Origin: Nephromyces sp. MM_2019
Taxonomy: Eukaryota > Apicomplexa > Aconoidasida > Nephromycida
Reading direction: 5' to 3'
NCBI GenBank assembly: GCA_015657535.1
Contig: JADHZB010000327.1
Span: forward strand, 1-64,000
DNA length: 64,000 bases
Shown: piece by piece, positions 13,007 through 23,895 of the stretch
How the letters are laid out: each line of letters opens with the position of its first letter
Numbering within the stretch: position 1 is the stretch's first letter
Translations under genes and position numbers: made by a program
The notes under the pieces: model-generated
Told to the model about the DNA's origin: nothing
Database searches by the model: none
Seen by the model: the letters and a program-made list of their open reading frames with translations, nothing else

Positions 13007-14099
13007 ATGGGCAGGTGTGATAGAAACCCAGAATCAGCACCTACTACCGTCGTTTATATAAGCAATAATACTAGAAATTACAATTTGATCCCTAACCCTT
13101 CGTATTCAGATTTCAAAGGGATAAAACCAACCAAAGAATACAATAACTCTTTTATGAACTTAGGAAGCCAAATTCATTCGATAACTGAAAACTTAAATAC
13201 CAAAATTGCTTTCAACCAATTAGGCTCTGAGAATTACGCAATTTCAAGAAGAATTTCCAATACAAATCATACGGATATACATTTTCCTGTATCACATCGT
13301 AATCTAGTTCAAATGAATCGTTCTGAATTAGCAACCAAAAATAGCTCTGGAAAGCCATTGCTTATGAATGCACCTACGCGCATAGAAAGAGGGCAAATGC
13401 GATTTCTAATATTGGATATGCCAAATAATTCGAACCTAGGCGCTTATGTACAGGTATGGGTGATTAGTTGAATATAAATCTTGAACCCTTAAAACTAAAT
13501 CTATTAACTTTCAAACAAACAGGAAATGAAAAGCTACAATGTCCAACATCTAGTGCGTACATGCACTGGGGACTATATGACGAGCACCATCACCCAGGCT
13601 AATATCACAGTTCATGTATGTTTAAAGTTTAGTGATCAAAATATTTTTCATAATGTTATGTTCACTACATATTTCACAGGACTTAATTTTTGAAGATGGT
13701 GGCCATCCTCCATTGGATATAATCAAGAAGTGGCAGGTAATAAAATTTAATTAAAATATCCCATAAAATAAGGTTTTAAAAATCTCTTGATTATTTCATC
13801 AGGAAATCGTTAAAACTACGAATAAAACGAATGGCGCAGTGGCTGTACACTGTGTCGCCGGTTTAGGCAGGGCCCCTACATTAGTTGGAATTTCTTTAAT
13901 AGATTCAGGAATGGATCCAGCAAGGGCGATCAACACTATTCGGGAAGCCAGACAAGGTATATAAAACACATGCTAAGCAAACTAGGATTTTAAATATTCG
14001 AATATATTTTTGAATTCAGGTGCTCTAAACTCCAAACAAATTGAATTTTTACTTAAATACAGAAAAGGAAGTTGCATTCAACGATGCATTTTTGTATAA
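13007..14099 (+). CDS. PRL: PRL-type protein tyrosine phosphatase, prenylated
   Basis: A dual-specificity-like phosphatase of the PTP4A/PRL family, expected to be anchored to membranes by C-terminal prenylation. Five exons (13007-13453, 13523-13615, 13680-13736, 13803-13956, 14020-14099) give 276 residues. The P-loop is [11 protein letters not shown], i.e. the C-x5-R signature with the PRL-specific Ala in place of Ser/Thr after Arg. The acid-loop region reads FEDGGHPP, corresponding to the family WPFDDGAPP. The end [12 protein letters not shown] carries a CaaX-type motif (CIFV). PRLs are usually about 170 residues; this one has an extra Asn/Ser-rich N-terminal segment of about 120 residues before the conserved [14 protein letters not shown]. 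The ATG at 13007 is the first in frame after an upstream stretch without Met. Identity is confident; the extension is unusual. Confidence 0.92.
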
Positions 14100-15101
14100 A
14101 TACCTTGATTTTTACATTTGATCTTGTATCAAAAGATCTTTTGCTGGACAAAATAAAATTATAATTTAATATTCATAATTTGAGTACATGTCTCTATTAT
14201 GCCAGCCATATCACTCTTTTCCAACCGGTATGATAGACATTGAAAATTTTAACTAGATTCTTTTATCAATGAGCTATTCCATAATATGACTTGATATCTG
14301 GTTTACAATTTACACATTTATATAACTCATAACTTCTCTGAATTTTCTGAATATCTGAATAATCAAAGTTATCTTTAACTTGAGCATTTTTATTTGAATA
14401 ATATTATTACAACTTTAACTGTTAGGAGTTTTCATTAAATAATTATTTCATAAAATGCTACTAGATTAACATTAATAACCTTAATAAAATCATTGATTCT
14501 TGCGTTTTTATAAATAACAAATTGGTAATTATTGGCAAAAATTTATAACCTTTAGATTTATATATTTAAATCTATATTAATATATTCGATTAGCTTTTGA
14601 TAATTTTATATAGCCGAAACTTACTGTTTATTCAAATTTTCCAACAATAAAAAAACTATCGATAATAAGAAAATATGCAACAACATGCCAGCCTTTACAC
14701 GAGTATCAAAGCTTTCATAAGGATGAATTCAATTGATTTTAAATCGAAATAACTAGCATTTAAAACTTACTGAAATAATTTAAAATAATAAATACGAGTT
14801 TTACAAGATAATTAGTTATAATTAAAATGTTCTCTTTAGGTAAGATTTTCAAACTAACCAAATTACAAATCAATTATAATGTTTTCATAACACAAACGTA
14901 TCGAAACATATGGTTATCTGCTAAACTACAATACCAATTTCTGCTAGAACAGAAACAATCAAATTAGCTGCTCAGATTTTTATAATGGGGCCAAAAAAAA
15001 ATAAAATGGTACTATATTGTTGAAAGTAATCCAGTTTTAGCACTAGTCAATCATGCGCAAAGAATGGTGACTTGCTGAAATTTTTAAAATTTTATATACC
15101 A
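14100..15101. other. Intergenic, convergent genes
   Basis: AT-rich sequence between the 3' ends of the phosphatase (+) and the 14-3-3 gene (-). No coding exon, repeat or RNA gene is apparent. Confidence 0.6.
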
Positions 15102-16400
15102 CTAGCCATCAAATGCTGACAGGCCATGTATCTCTTTTTCCCATCTTTCGATCCTATCCTTAAAACTCATCATGAGGAAATAAACTTCATTATATTGCGC
15201 ATCAGTTGTGCTTTGAAGATTTGACGTAGCTTGAGAAAATGAACTCTTTGCAAGGTTTAAAGCTTCTTGCTTTTTATCTAATCTTTCATACAGTAATATT
15301 GAAAGATTCAAATTTACACCAAGCCTGGATGGCGAAATGGATTCAAGGTCTAGAAAGATAGTAATGTTTAGGCTAAATTTTGAGGCTTCTAAGAATGAAA
15401 AAAATTTGATATTATGGAATTATACAACTTTCTCACCTTTCGCCATTTCTGATGCCTCTTTATAAATAGATAAGGCATTATTCTCTAAACGATACTTCAC
15501 AACTCCTTCAAACACTTCGGACATGTAACGGAAAAAATCGGCAACCAATTTCAATAAAATAACTTGTTTTTCTTTAGTTGTGGCTGTAGGTGTTAGTGAG
15601 GTAGATAAAACTTTGATAACATTTTGGCAATGATTTATCAGCTCCTGTGCAATATCATCTCTAAAATCAGCAAAATTTAACAAGCATAAATTAATTTTAT
15701 AGTAATTTTAATGCTCTAAGCTCATACTTGTAAGACTCTATAAATTTTTTCTCAAACTTTTTCTGATATTTAACATCTTTAACTTTCAATTTCGCTAATT
15801 CTTTCCAGACTTTCCGGAGGTTGGCAAAATTATCATAAAAGCCAATGGATAAAAAGTCTATTTCAGATTTTGATGGCTCTTCAGCTGAAACATGACATTT
15901 AGTAGATTTTATGACTGAAAAGTTAAAGCTTCAAGATACTCTAACATTAAAATCTACAAGGAAAACAGCACTTAGCTAAATTTATAGAAACTTCAGGCTG
16001 TATATCTCTGTTTTATAATGTGTATATTTGGTACAAATTTTATTGCTAACCATTTTTTTCCAAAATTGCAGCTAGCCTAAAGGCGCATTCACTTTCTTCG
16101 TTATATCTCTCACACTCCTTCGCTAAATTCCCCATATAACAGAGCGTTGATTTCCGATACTTCTCTCCAATATTAATTTCCGATTCTACTGCCCAATCTA
16201 AGTGTTTCATAAATAATATAATCAAATATTTTACTCAAAGGTATAGATATCTAGACATATCTCCTACAAAGAAGCAAATCATAGATAAAGGTCTCCTCAA
16301 GTGATGTCAACTAATTTAAGCTGAGTAGTAACATGAGATTACCTAAGAAATTGAATTGTTGAGTTTCGTTAGTAAAGTTATCCACCTCTGGTATATTCAT
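15102..16400 (-). CDS. Divergent 14-3-3 protein
   Basis: Phosphoserine/threonine-binding dimeric adaptor of the 14-3-3 family. Five exons (16343-16400, 16051-16197, 15728-15914, 15437-15660, 15102-15349) give 287 residues, somewhat longer than the usual 245-260. Family landmarks in order: YMGNLAKECERYNEE (helix 2), LSIGFYDNFANLRKVW (helix 3, family LSVAYKNVVGARRxSW), LLKLVADFFRYMSEV (family YLKMKGDYYRYLAEV), LGVNLNLSILLYERLD (family LGLALNFSVFYYEI), and an amphipathic last helix. By eye alignment the phosphate-binding Lys49 equivalent is Tyr, whereas the Arg56, Arg127-Tyr128 and Asn173 equivalents are kept. The end is SAFDG, without the usual acidic tail. It is a true family member but probably with altered ligand preference. 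Confidence 0.9.
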
Positions 16401-18244
16401 TATTTACTTAACGATAATTTCATTTGAATCAAAAAAAAAATATACAAATTCACAAGATTTATCAACTTTTCAAGGACTATTTCTTATGGAAAGATTTAGT
16501 GTTAAAGCTAACAGTTAATAATCATGATTAAGCGTTGATAACTGGTGAAATCATAGAATTTTCAGTACTTATATTAACCAAATGTCGTTAATTTAATATT
16601 TATAATGAATACTTAAACCATTACTAATAACACATGAGAGTGAATTAATTTCAATTAAATTGAGAGTTCCAATTAATTTTTGGAATTTACTTAATAAATA
16701 TGTAAAAAAAAAAATAAAAGGTCATATTTTATTCGATGTTCAACGTTTTTTTGCTCTTCGTACTTATGAAAAATTTCTCTCTCAAGTTCTTAAGCTACTT
16801 TAAGTTTAAATTAAGAATCTAGTGCTAAGTAAAAATTTTCTTGGAAATTGTATTAAATTATTATATATATATGGTATTTACAGCAAAAAAATTTATATGT
16901 GGCAATATTTAAAAATTGTTAATAAAAGAATGTTATTGCTCAAATTAAGGGATTTAGAAATAAATTCATTTTTCAAGAAATTTGAAGTTGTTGAGTTTAC
17001 TAATTGTTTCTTTTCAATTACTAATTGTGCTAGGTAGGTAATTGAATACTTGAAAAAACGAGTCAAAAGTAGGTTTCTTTAATATCTTCCTATGGAAGTG
17101 ATCCAAATAATACCTACAAGATAAGCTTTATAGATCAATTAATTGATTTTATTGATATTTTTTCTTTCTAATATTTATGTGTTAATAAAGCTCTCCTCAG
17201 GTTACTAAAGATATTTTATTAGCCATAAGAATTTATAACATAAATGCTAAATTGTTGTATCAAATCTTAGATATGAATTCAAAGTAGTTGCTTGTGTTCA
17301 ATTCATCCTATTAATTTGATTATATTATTGTAATGATATAATGGGGTTTTTTTATGCTCTTATTTACAATGCAAATTTGAGTCTAATTATATTTGCATCA
17401 AGATTTATAGGAGCAGGTATTTATTACTGATCATTTCTATGTCCTCGAAATTCTTATCATCATAGGAGATAAATAAAAAAATTTTAGGTAAAAATTATAT
17501 ATTTGAATAGTTACCTTAATACATGGCGTAAGGGAATTTAAATATAATTTGGTAAAGATAATGAAAAGCTATGACGTTGATAATAGTAAATAAAAGGAGG
17601 CAGGAATTATCAATTTTCATTTAAAAAATAAATAAACAACATTGAATAAATAAATGGTCTATTGTTTGCTTCGTGAACCGATATTTAAGTTAATAACATT
17701 GTAGTTTAAAAAGGGCTAATTAAATTAGTTAAGGGAGATCATAGCGAGTAGTTGGAGGCCATTATAATATAATTGGTTGATACTAAATCCCAGCATATAT
17801 AATGAAAGTAATAAGAATTTCTATTCAAGAACAAAAGTTTTGAGCCTTGTTTGTGTTGATTAATGTTAATAAGTGGTTCTAAGCAGTCACTTGAGTAGCT
17901 TCATAATTAAATGTAAGATATATGTTAGTATATTATATAAATAAAAAATGTATACTGAAGCATCCTTTTTATCCTAACTAGGTAACAAAACACATAGACC
18001 ATAGAAGCTCACTATTATCAAGCAGATTTCACAATCCTGGCACAAAACGTTCTACTAAGAGCTCATTTTTACACACAAGCGCATATTATGCATAAGTCTT
18101 TACATTAGATGCTATAATGAAAAGCAATCACCCTCATGAACATCAATTTATTACTTAATATCCTAATAGAAAGGTATACATCATTTTTCTTTATAATTAA
18201 AGAAAATCATAGTAACAAAGTTGAATTTGAATTCCTTCCATAAA
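16401..18244. other. Intergenic AT-rich region, 1.8 kb
   Basis: This separates the start of the 14-3-3 gene (-) from the start of TRAPPC2 (+), so it should contain both promoters. A 71-codon open frame near 16822-17037 is Lys/Leu/Asn-rich and has no coding signature. Nothing else is recognised. Confidence 0.5.
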
Positions 18245-18906
18245 ATGCCCTCACCAGCAACAATAATTGCTTTTGCAATTATTGGAAAAGGAGATAGACC
18301 TCTATATGAAGCTGACCTTTCAACACCTGGGCATAGAGAGGACTCGCCCAACTCTAATCAAATTATCCTATACCAAGCAATTGATGCAGTTGATAAACTT
18401 GTATGGACAAAAGGTGACATGTATCTTAAGGTCGTGGATGGATACAGGGATTTAAGTGTTTCAAGCTATTGCACTTCAGGTAAAATATACTGTGGCCCAT
18501 TTTTTAGATAAAATATTTAATTAATGATAAAATATTTTATTGCATTGTTACAAAAATTCCATACAAAAATGCTTCAAATAGCGAAAAATTATCAAAGGAA
18601 ATGTGAAATAAAGCTCAAAAAATTTCAATTCTAAATTCATATAGCTGATTTTTCTTATATTATATTCACTATTAATCTTTACTTTACATCTTTTAATTAA
18701 ATGTATCTGACATTCAAGGAATGATCAAATTCATGATTTTAAGTAAACATAAAGGGATTGAAGAAAAAATAAAATCATTTTTCAATGAAGTCCATGAAAT
18801 GTTTATCAAGATTCAACTAAATCCATTATATGAGCCAAATGGTAAAATTTCAAGCGTTGCCTTTGACCAACGCGTTCGCCTTGCAGCTAAAAAATTTTTA
18901 CATTGA
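18245..18906 (+). CDS. TRAPPC2: TRAPP complex subunit 2 (sedlin/Trs20)
   Basis: Small longin-fold core subunit of the TRAPP tethering complexes in ER-Golgi traffic. Two exons (18245-18479 and 18719-18906) give 140 residues, exactly the usual sedlin length. Recognisable blocks: IIAFAIIGKGDRPLYEADL at the start, QAIDAVDKLVW, DMYLKVVDGYRDLSVSSY, then after the intron IKFMILSKHK, SFFNEVHEMFIKIQLNPLYE and the C-terminal FDQRVRLAAKKFL. The pattern fits TRAPPC2 better than the TRAPPC2L paralogue. The first ATG in frame is used. The gene ends 51 bp from the stop of the convergent neighbour. Confidence 0.95.
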
Positions 18907-18957
18907 AACTCTGAGCTTATCAATAGCAATAATTCCTTTATAATATCTGAATCACTT

Positions 18958-19347
18958 TTATTTCCGAACTGTACTCTGTAAATTTAAAAAAATATTAACA
19001 AGCGATAATTTCGTTTCTTATCTTATTACCTGAGTAATATTATATTTGAGATCATTTAGCTCGTCTCTTTGTCTCTTATGTGCTCTATACAAACAAAATC
19101 CCAGGCAAATAATCAAAAAAAGGGTCATAATAGCGCACATCACTAAGATCAAATTAAGCATATCTTTAGATGCATAATTTTTTTCTGGGATTATATACCC
19201 TTTTATAGATGGAGGATCTGAAGGTGAAGGTAGAGGCGCATTAACCAACTTCAAAAAGTGTGGAGCATGATTTGAAAAAAAATTCGATTTTTGTTGAATC
19301 AAACTTGACAACACTTTTTGCCTCTTTCCTAGATTTTCGTCTAACAT
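18958..19347 (-). CDS. Single-pass membrane protein, unrecognised
   Basis: Two exons (19030-19347 and 18958-18975, joined in phase 0 across a 54-nt intron) give 111 residues. Residues of about 1-68 are Lys/Gln/Pro-containing and polar; one strong hydrophobic segment (LNLILVMCAIMTLFLIICLG, extending through FCLY) is followed by a basic stretch RAHKRQRDELNDLKYN, so a single transmembrane helix with a basic flank on the C-terminal side is evident. There is no signal peptide. SNARE-like or small tail-region adaptor proteins have this layout, but no heptad layers are clear enough to call one. It is convergent with TRAPPC2. Confidence 0.7.
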
Positions 19348-20439
19348 TTTTATTGATTAATACCAAAATTTATAAATAGTCGATAAAACCGATTCATTAG
19401 ATGGATTAATAGAGTAATTTCATTTAAAAGTTTAATCTTTGATCAAAAATCCTAAAATATTGGTCTTAGCTCATTTTACACCGTTTTAGAGTAGATTATG
19501 AATAAGTCTGCAACCATTTGATAAATAAGTTCAAATTTTTTAAACTCTATCGGAATCTCAATAAATTCATTCGATATGGCTTACCTAAAATTACTGTGCT
19601 AGATTTTAGCTACCCAATTTCATGCAATAATAAATGGACAAAAAGTTAGGTTCGATTACTAAGCTACAGTGTTCTCAGATAAACTAATAGGATGTATGAG
19701 TATAAAAATTATTTAGAAAATAGCAGAAAATTACTCTCTTTTAAATTATTTCTTTACCATTTGTATTTAACTGATTTAAGCATGAATATTTGATATACTA
19801 GACTACATTGGAAAAGGTAATTTGGCTATTGAAAAAAGTTCCTAGAATTATGTGTAAAGGTAACTGCCGAGGAAAATTCTAATTTAAAAATGAATAATTA
19901 GCCCTATTGTATAAACATTTTGTAAGATCATCATAAACTTTTACTAGATTATCTAGTAATAAAAAAAGGATTTATTGATTTGTTCATTCTAACGATTTAC
20001 TGTATTTAAGCTTGTGTATGTTTTGAAATATACTTAAGTGGATTAATTGACTTTTTCAAAGACTTTCATTCTAAAATTATTTTCTATTTTTAAATTAGAT
20101 GGATTTATTTTAACTATTTTTGGAAAACTGAAAAGTAATTTGCTTTTAAGGTGTTATAATTTCGGAGTTATTAAAAACGTATTGCTTGATAATTGAGTCA
20201 ATAAATTATTCAATACGAATAAATAATACCTTTAATAATATTTACTATATAAGATTTGTTTGAAGTATTGAAAATAATTAGGAAAAAGCTTGATCATACT
20301 CAAGCAGATGAGTTTTGTGGATGTTAATTTAATATAATTCTTATTTTAGTTGATGATAGATTTAATAATGATAAGTAAACAATTAAGGTGCTAATTTTCA
20401 AGTCATCCGGGGTTGTTTGCTATCTTCAAATAAAGTTAG
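19348..20439. other. Intergenic AT-rich region
   Basis: About 1.1 kb between two minus-strand genes, with no open series of exons on either strand and no repeat beyond homopolymer A/T runs. Confidence 0.55.
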
Positions 20440-21296
20440 TTACAGGCCCTTTATAGGGATGATATAATTTGCAGAATCGAGTTCAGTACCACCCCTTAGT
20501 CTTAATACCAGCTGTATGGGAGTATCCTCCTAAAAAATTAAAAAGTGGAGTTGATAGATTCTGTTAGAGATAATTAGAAAAAAGCAAGAAATAGCCCTTG
20601 TATATCTGTTACTGTGAGATTATAATCTTTGACTTTCATGTGGTCTTCAAGTTGCTTGCCATTAATAATTAATCGTTGTTCATTAGCGGGCATTCCATCT
20701 TTCAATTCGATCTTTTTTTTTAACTGGGCTATTGAAGAATTCTTGTCTATCTTTTCAAGTTGAATTACTCGACCTAAAATTATAAAATATGATTAGAGTT
20801 ATTCTGAAATGAGAATGAGGTTAACCTGTCATAGTCTTTACGGTTATTCTCATACTGTCGCTTGAAGATAATTCTTGATTGACAAAGTTGACTGCCTTAG
20901 GATACAATTTAGGTGTTAAATTACTATATGAGTAAACTATATTTAACTGTTTTGGCTTACATCCAGTGTCTTTCCCTTATTTAAATGGAGTAAAGTGTTA
21001 GCTGGGAAAACAAAACATATAAAGCATCACTGCAATTGTACAAATTGTATGATATGAGTTATGTCTTTCAATATTTACTATAAGAATCGCTCTCTTATTT
21101 AGCCTCATAAGTTTAAAAGAATCATAAAAGTGTTTAAATACCTACTATTGTAATATGTGGCGTCATTGTTTGTGGGAGATGATAAACACCAGTTTTTGCC
21201 ACATGATTTATCAGTATTAATGCTTAACACATTATCGTATGGTGACCAGAAAAAATGTGAGCAAAGTGTAAACAATAGTATTGAGACTTGGGCCAT
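20440..21296 (-). CDS. PUBL: Apicoplast-type ubiquitin-like protein with secretory leader
   Basis: A complete ubiquitin fold is encoded behind an N-terminal leader. Exons 21146-21296, 20961-21001, 20826-20895, 20613-20773 and 20440-20529 give 170 residues. Residues 1-20 (MAQVSILLFTLCSHFFWSPY) form a hydrophobic signal-peptide-like start; residues to about 78 are Asn/Ser/Thr/Lys-rich, as expected of a transit peptide. Residues 79-155 follow ubiquitin closely: MRITVKTMTGRVIQLE, EQRLIINGKQLED, KDYN, QLVLRLRGG. A 15-residue tail follows the GG and would need removal before conjugation. In Apicomplexa a plastid ubiquitin-like modifier (PUBL) works with a relocated ERAD-like machinery in apicoplast protein import; the leader plus ubiquitin layout matches it. 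The first two junctions are less certain than the ubiquitin domain itself; ordinary ubiquitin and NEDD8 have no such leader. Confidence 0.8.
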
Positions 21297-23517
21297 GTTC
21301 CAAAAATGAAAAAATGCTTTATGATTCAGTTATAAGCAAGAAAATAATATTTTATTGATAATTCATACTTTAGATTTTAGGTTCAAAATAAGTGAAAAGC
21401 ATTATAAATATAAGCATAATCTTGGTAACCTCTATTTAACTTTGTGTTGTAATCGAAAAGTTTCTATCACTGCTTGAGAAGATAAGCGAATTCATTTTAG
21501 CTATTGTTTAGGCTTAATTTATTGCATGTTTAAAACTGAGCTGTTAGTGGTGGTTATTTTATCTGACACATATTTCAACTTTGAGTTAAGTAAATATTAA
21601 GTTTAGTAAGGGACTTTAAATTAACTTTTTATTAATAGGCACAATTGTCGGATCATATTTTTAGTGACAGTTAATGGTACTTCCAAATTATATATATATA
21701 TACACAATTATTCAATTTGTAAAATATATATGCTTTTGACTGGCATAATGTTAAAATTCCTTGGTAAGTGAAAGAACCTTTGGTATGTAATGCTTGTAAT
21801 TTGCAAATGTTGGTGTTAGTTTTAAAATATTAAACATATTGAATTAAAATTTCATCCTGAATAAAAAATTTGAATTTATGCTTGCTAAACTTTAATAAGT
21901 AATTAACACAGATGCCCCACTACTATCCCTTTTGAATCATTCTCTATTTGACTTTTTCCTTAAGTTGTGTATGATTTGGTTAAATTGTTGTTTAGCATTT
22001 TAATCTGACTAGGTTATGAAAGGAAAGCTATAAAAAACGTCATAATCGATCCTAGTATATATAAATGTACACACAGCCTAACACTTTTTAATCAGTTTAA
22101 GTTTATGAAACCTACAAGTAGCCTAGTAAGCGAACCAAATAACCCTCAGCATTGAAGTAACAAAACAAGAAGTTAGCACTTATTTACTAGCAATAAGTTA
22201 ATCCAATTTTTAATTGCACAATACATAACACAAAGGGCGATTGATAAAATTATAACTATGCAACAAGTCTCGAAATAAGAGTACTTAAAAGTTTCTAGTT
22301 AAATTAGAAATCTTACTGAGTACTCTTAACAAGAGGGTTCCAACTAACACCTTTTGTCATTAGATGTTAAAGGCAAAGGACTTCGCTTATGTTTTTCACA
22401 GCTTTTGTCATTAGTGTGGCAGTGATGCCTATTCTACCCAGATGCCACAAGTTTTCAAATCTTAACCATCACTAGCCAGGTGTCGCAAATTTGCAAATTA
22501 TGAATTTTGTCATGATTGTTAGTTAAGTATTTCATTCCTAGATCGGCTAAACTTGACTAATAATTTTTTTTTTTTAATAGACAAATTTTCATTCAAAAAA
22601 AAACTTTCGAACCAATTGTGGTTTACATCCCGAGGTTCCTATTACTTGTTTTAACAAATTTCAACAAATTAATATTGTGCAAAGGCAGATAAGAACATAG
22701 AAAAACCATCGTACAAAAGACTTAAAGCACATGATTTTAAAAACTAACAGCAGAATTTAATTGACTATCTAATATTAATTAAAGTTCTATTAACTTTAAT
22801 TTTATAAGCTATAGCAAATGGCCTAATAATCGCATGTGATGCATCACAATAATGACTAATCAAATCCGAATAAAAAAAGGTAGAGGGACTTTTTAGTTTT
22901 AACTTTATTTTGTTTCTTAGAAATGATAAAGTTCATTTACTTGGTTAAAATTATGCTAAATACATTAACAGAAACAATTAATAATTGACGAACCTCTTGA
23001 AGCTTTTAAAAATAAGGAATCCCATTAATGTAACTAAAAGCATTCAATTACCATGTAAAATTTATAATTAATTATGAGAGATCACGAAAGACTATAGGGC
23101 CACTAATAAAATTTGTAAGCGAGCACGGCTAGTTGATTTAAAGTTTTTAATATAGTTACAAGACTGTTTATTGTTTCAATATACTAATTACAATCATTCC
23201 TAGTATCCCAATAGATGAAATTATTAATAAATAGCTCACAACTCATAGGTGATTCTGACTGAAACTTTCACACACAATCATAAATCTTAGGAAAATCACA
23301 CTCAATATAAAAATAATTGGAAAGAACTTTAATAGACTAATTAAGTCTAGATATAAATTAAAAATTTTAACATGAATTAAATTACAAAACATATGTACAT
23401 TATTCTAGAAAAATAGATTTTATTATTGAAAATAAGAATCATGATGATGACTCAAGCTATGTCCCTCTGCATAGCAAGTACATTTTTGATAAGTGGGTAT
23501 TCACGATTACTACATAT
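21297..23517. other. Intergenic region, 2.2 kb
   Basis: Mostly AT-rich without exons. A compositionally distinct patch at about 22330-22500 has more G and C and contains the 13-mer CTTTTGTCATTAG twice (22351-22363 and 22402-22414); no open frame crosses it. A (TA)n run lies near 21690. Confidence 0.5.
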
Positions 23518-23895
23518 TCAAGTCCTCCAAGAATCCAACACAGCTATTTCATTTTCATCGTCACCAGAAATTTTTTATATAGGCTAACCAATAGAAGAAA
23601 CTTTTACTATGAATATATCAAGACTAGTAAATTCAGTAGATATGATTGCAAATGCTACGAATTTATATTCAATCTCTATAAATCCTCACAGGGATGCTTT
23701 CATGCACATCTTATACCTTTGCCGGCTGTCACACCCACTCAAATATTTATGATTGTGGTACCTGACGTATCTAAACTCGGGTGATATTTCTGTAGCATTT
23801 ACTATTGAAGCGGGAAAGGTAGTAGTATGTGTAGAGGCAAAATGTAGATTTTTAATGCTAGGAATGAATGATCTTGTAAAAATATTACTTTCCAT
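23518..23895 (-). CDS. Tiny multi-exon gene or decayed gene, unrecognised
   Basis: The minus strand starts with MESNIFTRSFIPSIKNLHFA, a basic, Ser/Thr-rich, mitochondrial-presequence-like start, and continues to SPEFRY. Short candidate introns then lead to IEYKFVAFAIISTEFTSLDI and, after another 45-nt intron, IAVLDSWRT and a TGA. The pieces have RNY-type codons and stand out from the surrounding AT desert. However, several of the required introns are only about 41-45 nt and further protein-like sequence (YPLIKNVLAMQRDIA) follows past the stop. It may be a real small mitochondrial protein, or a gene damaged by in-frame stops. The opposite strand is open in register for about 130 codons, which I take as an antisense shadow. 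Confidence 0.35.

Noticed and set aside
18720..18906. Second exon of TRAPPC2 as an independent 61-residue gene
   Set aside because: It joins the first exon in phase (codon GGA split 1/2) and completes the sedlin fold at exactly 140 residues.
23404..23800. A plus-strand protein of about 130 codons
   Set aside because: It has no start codon, is rich in Tyr/Phe/His/Arg, and is the in-register antisense of minus-strand segments with more protein-like composition.
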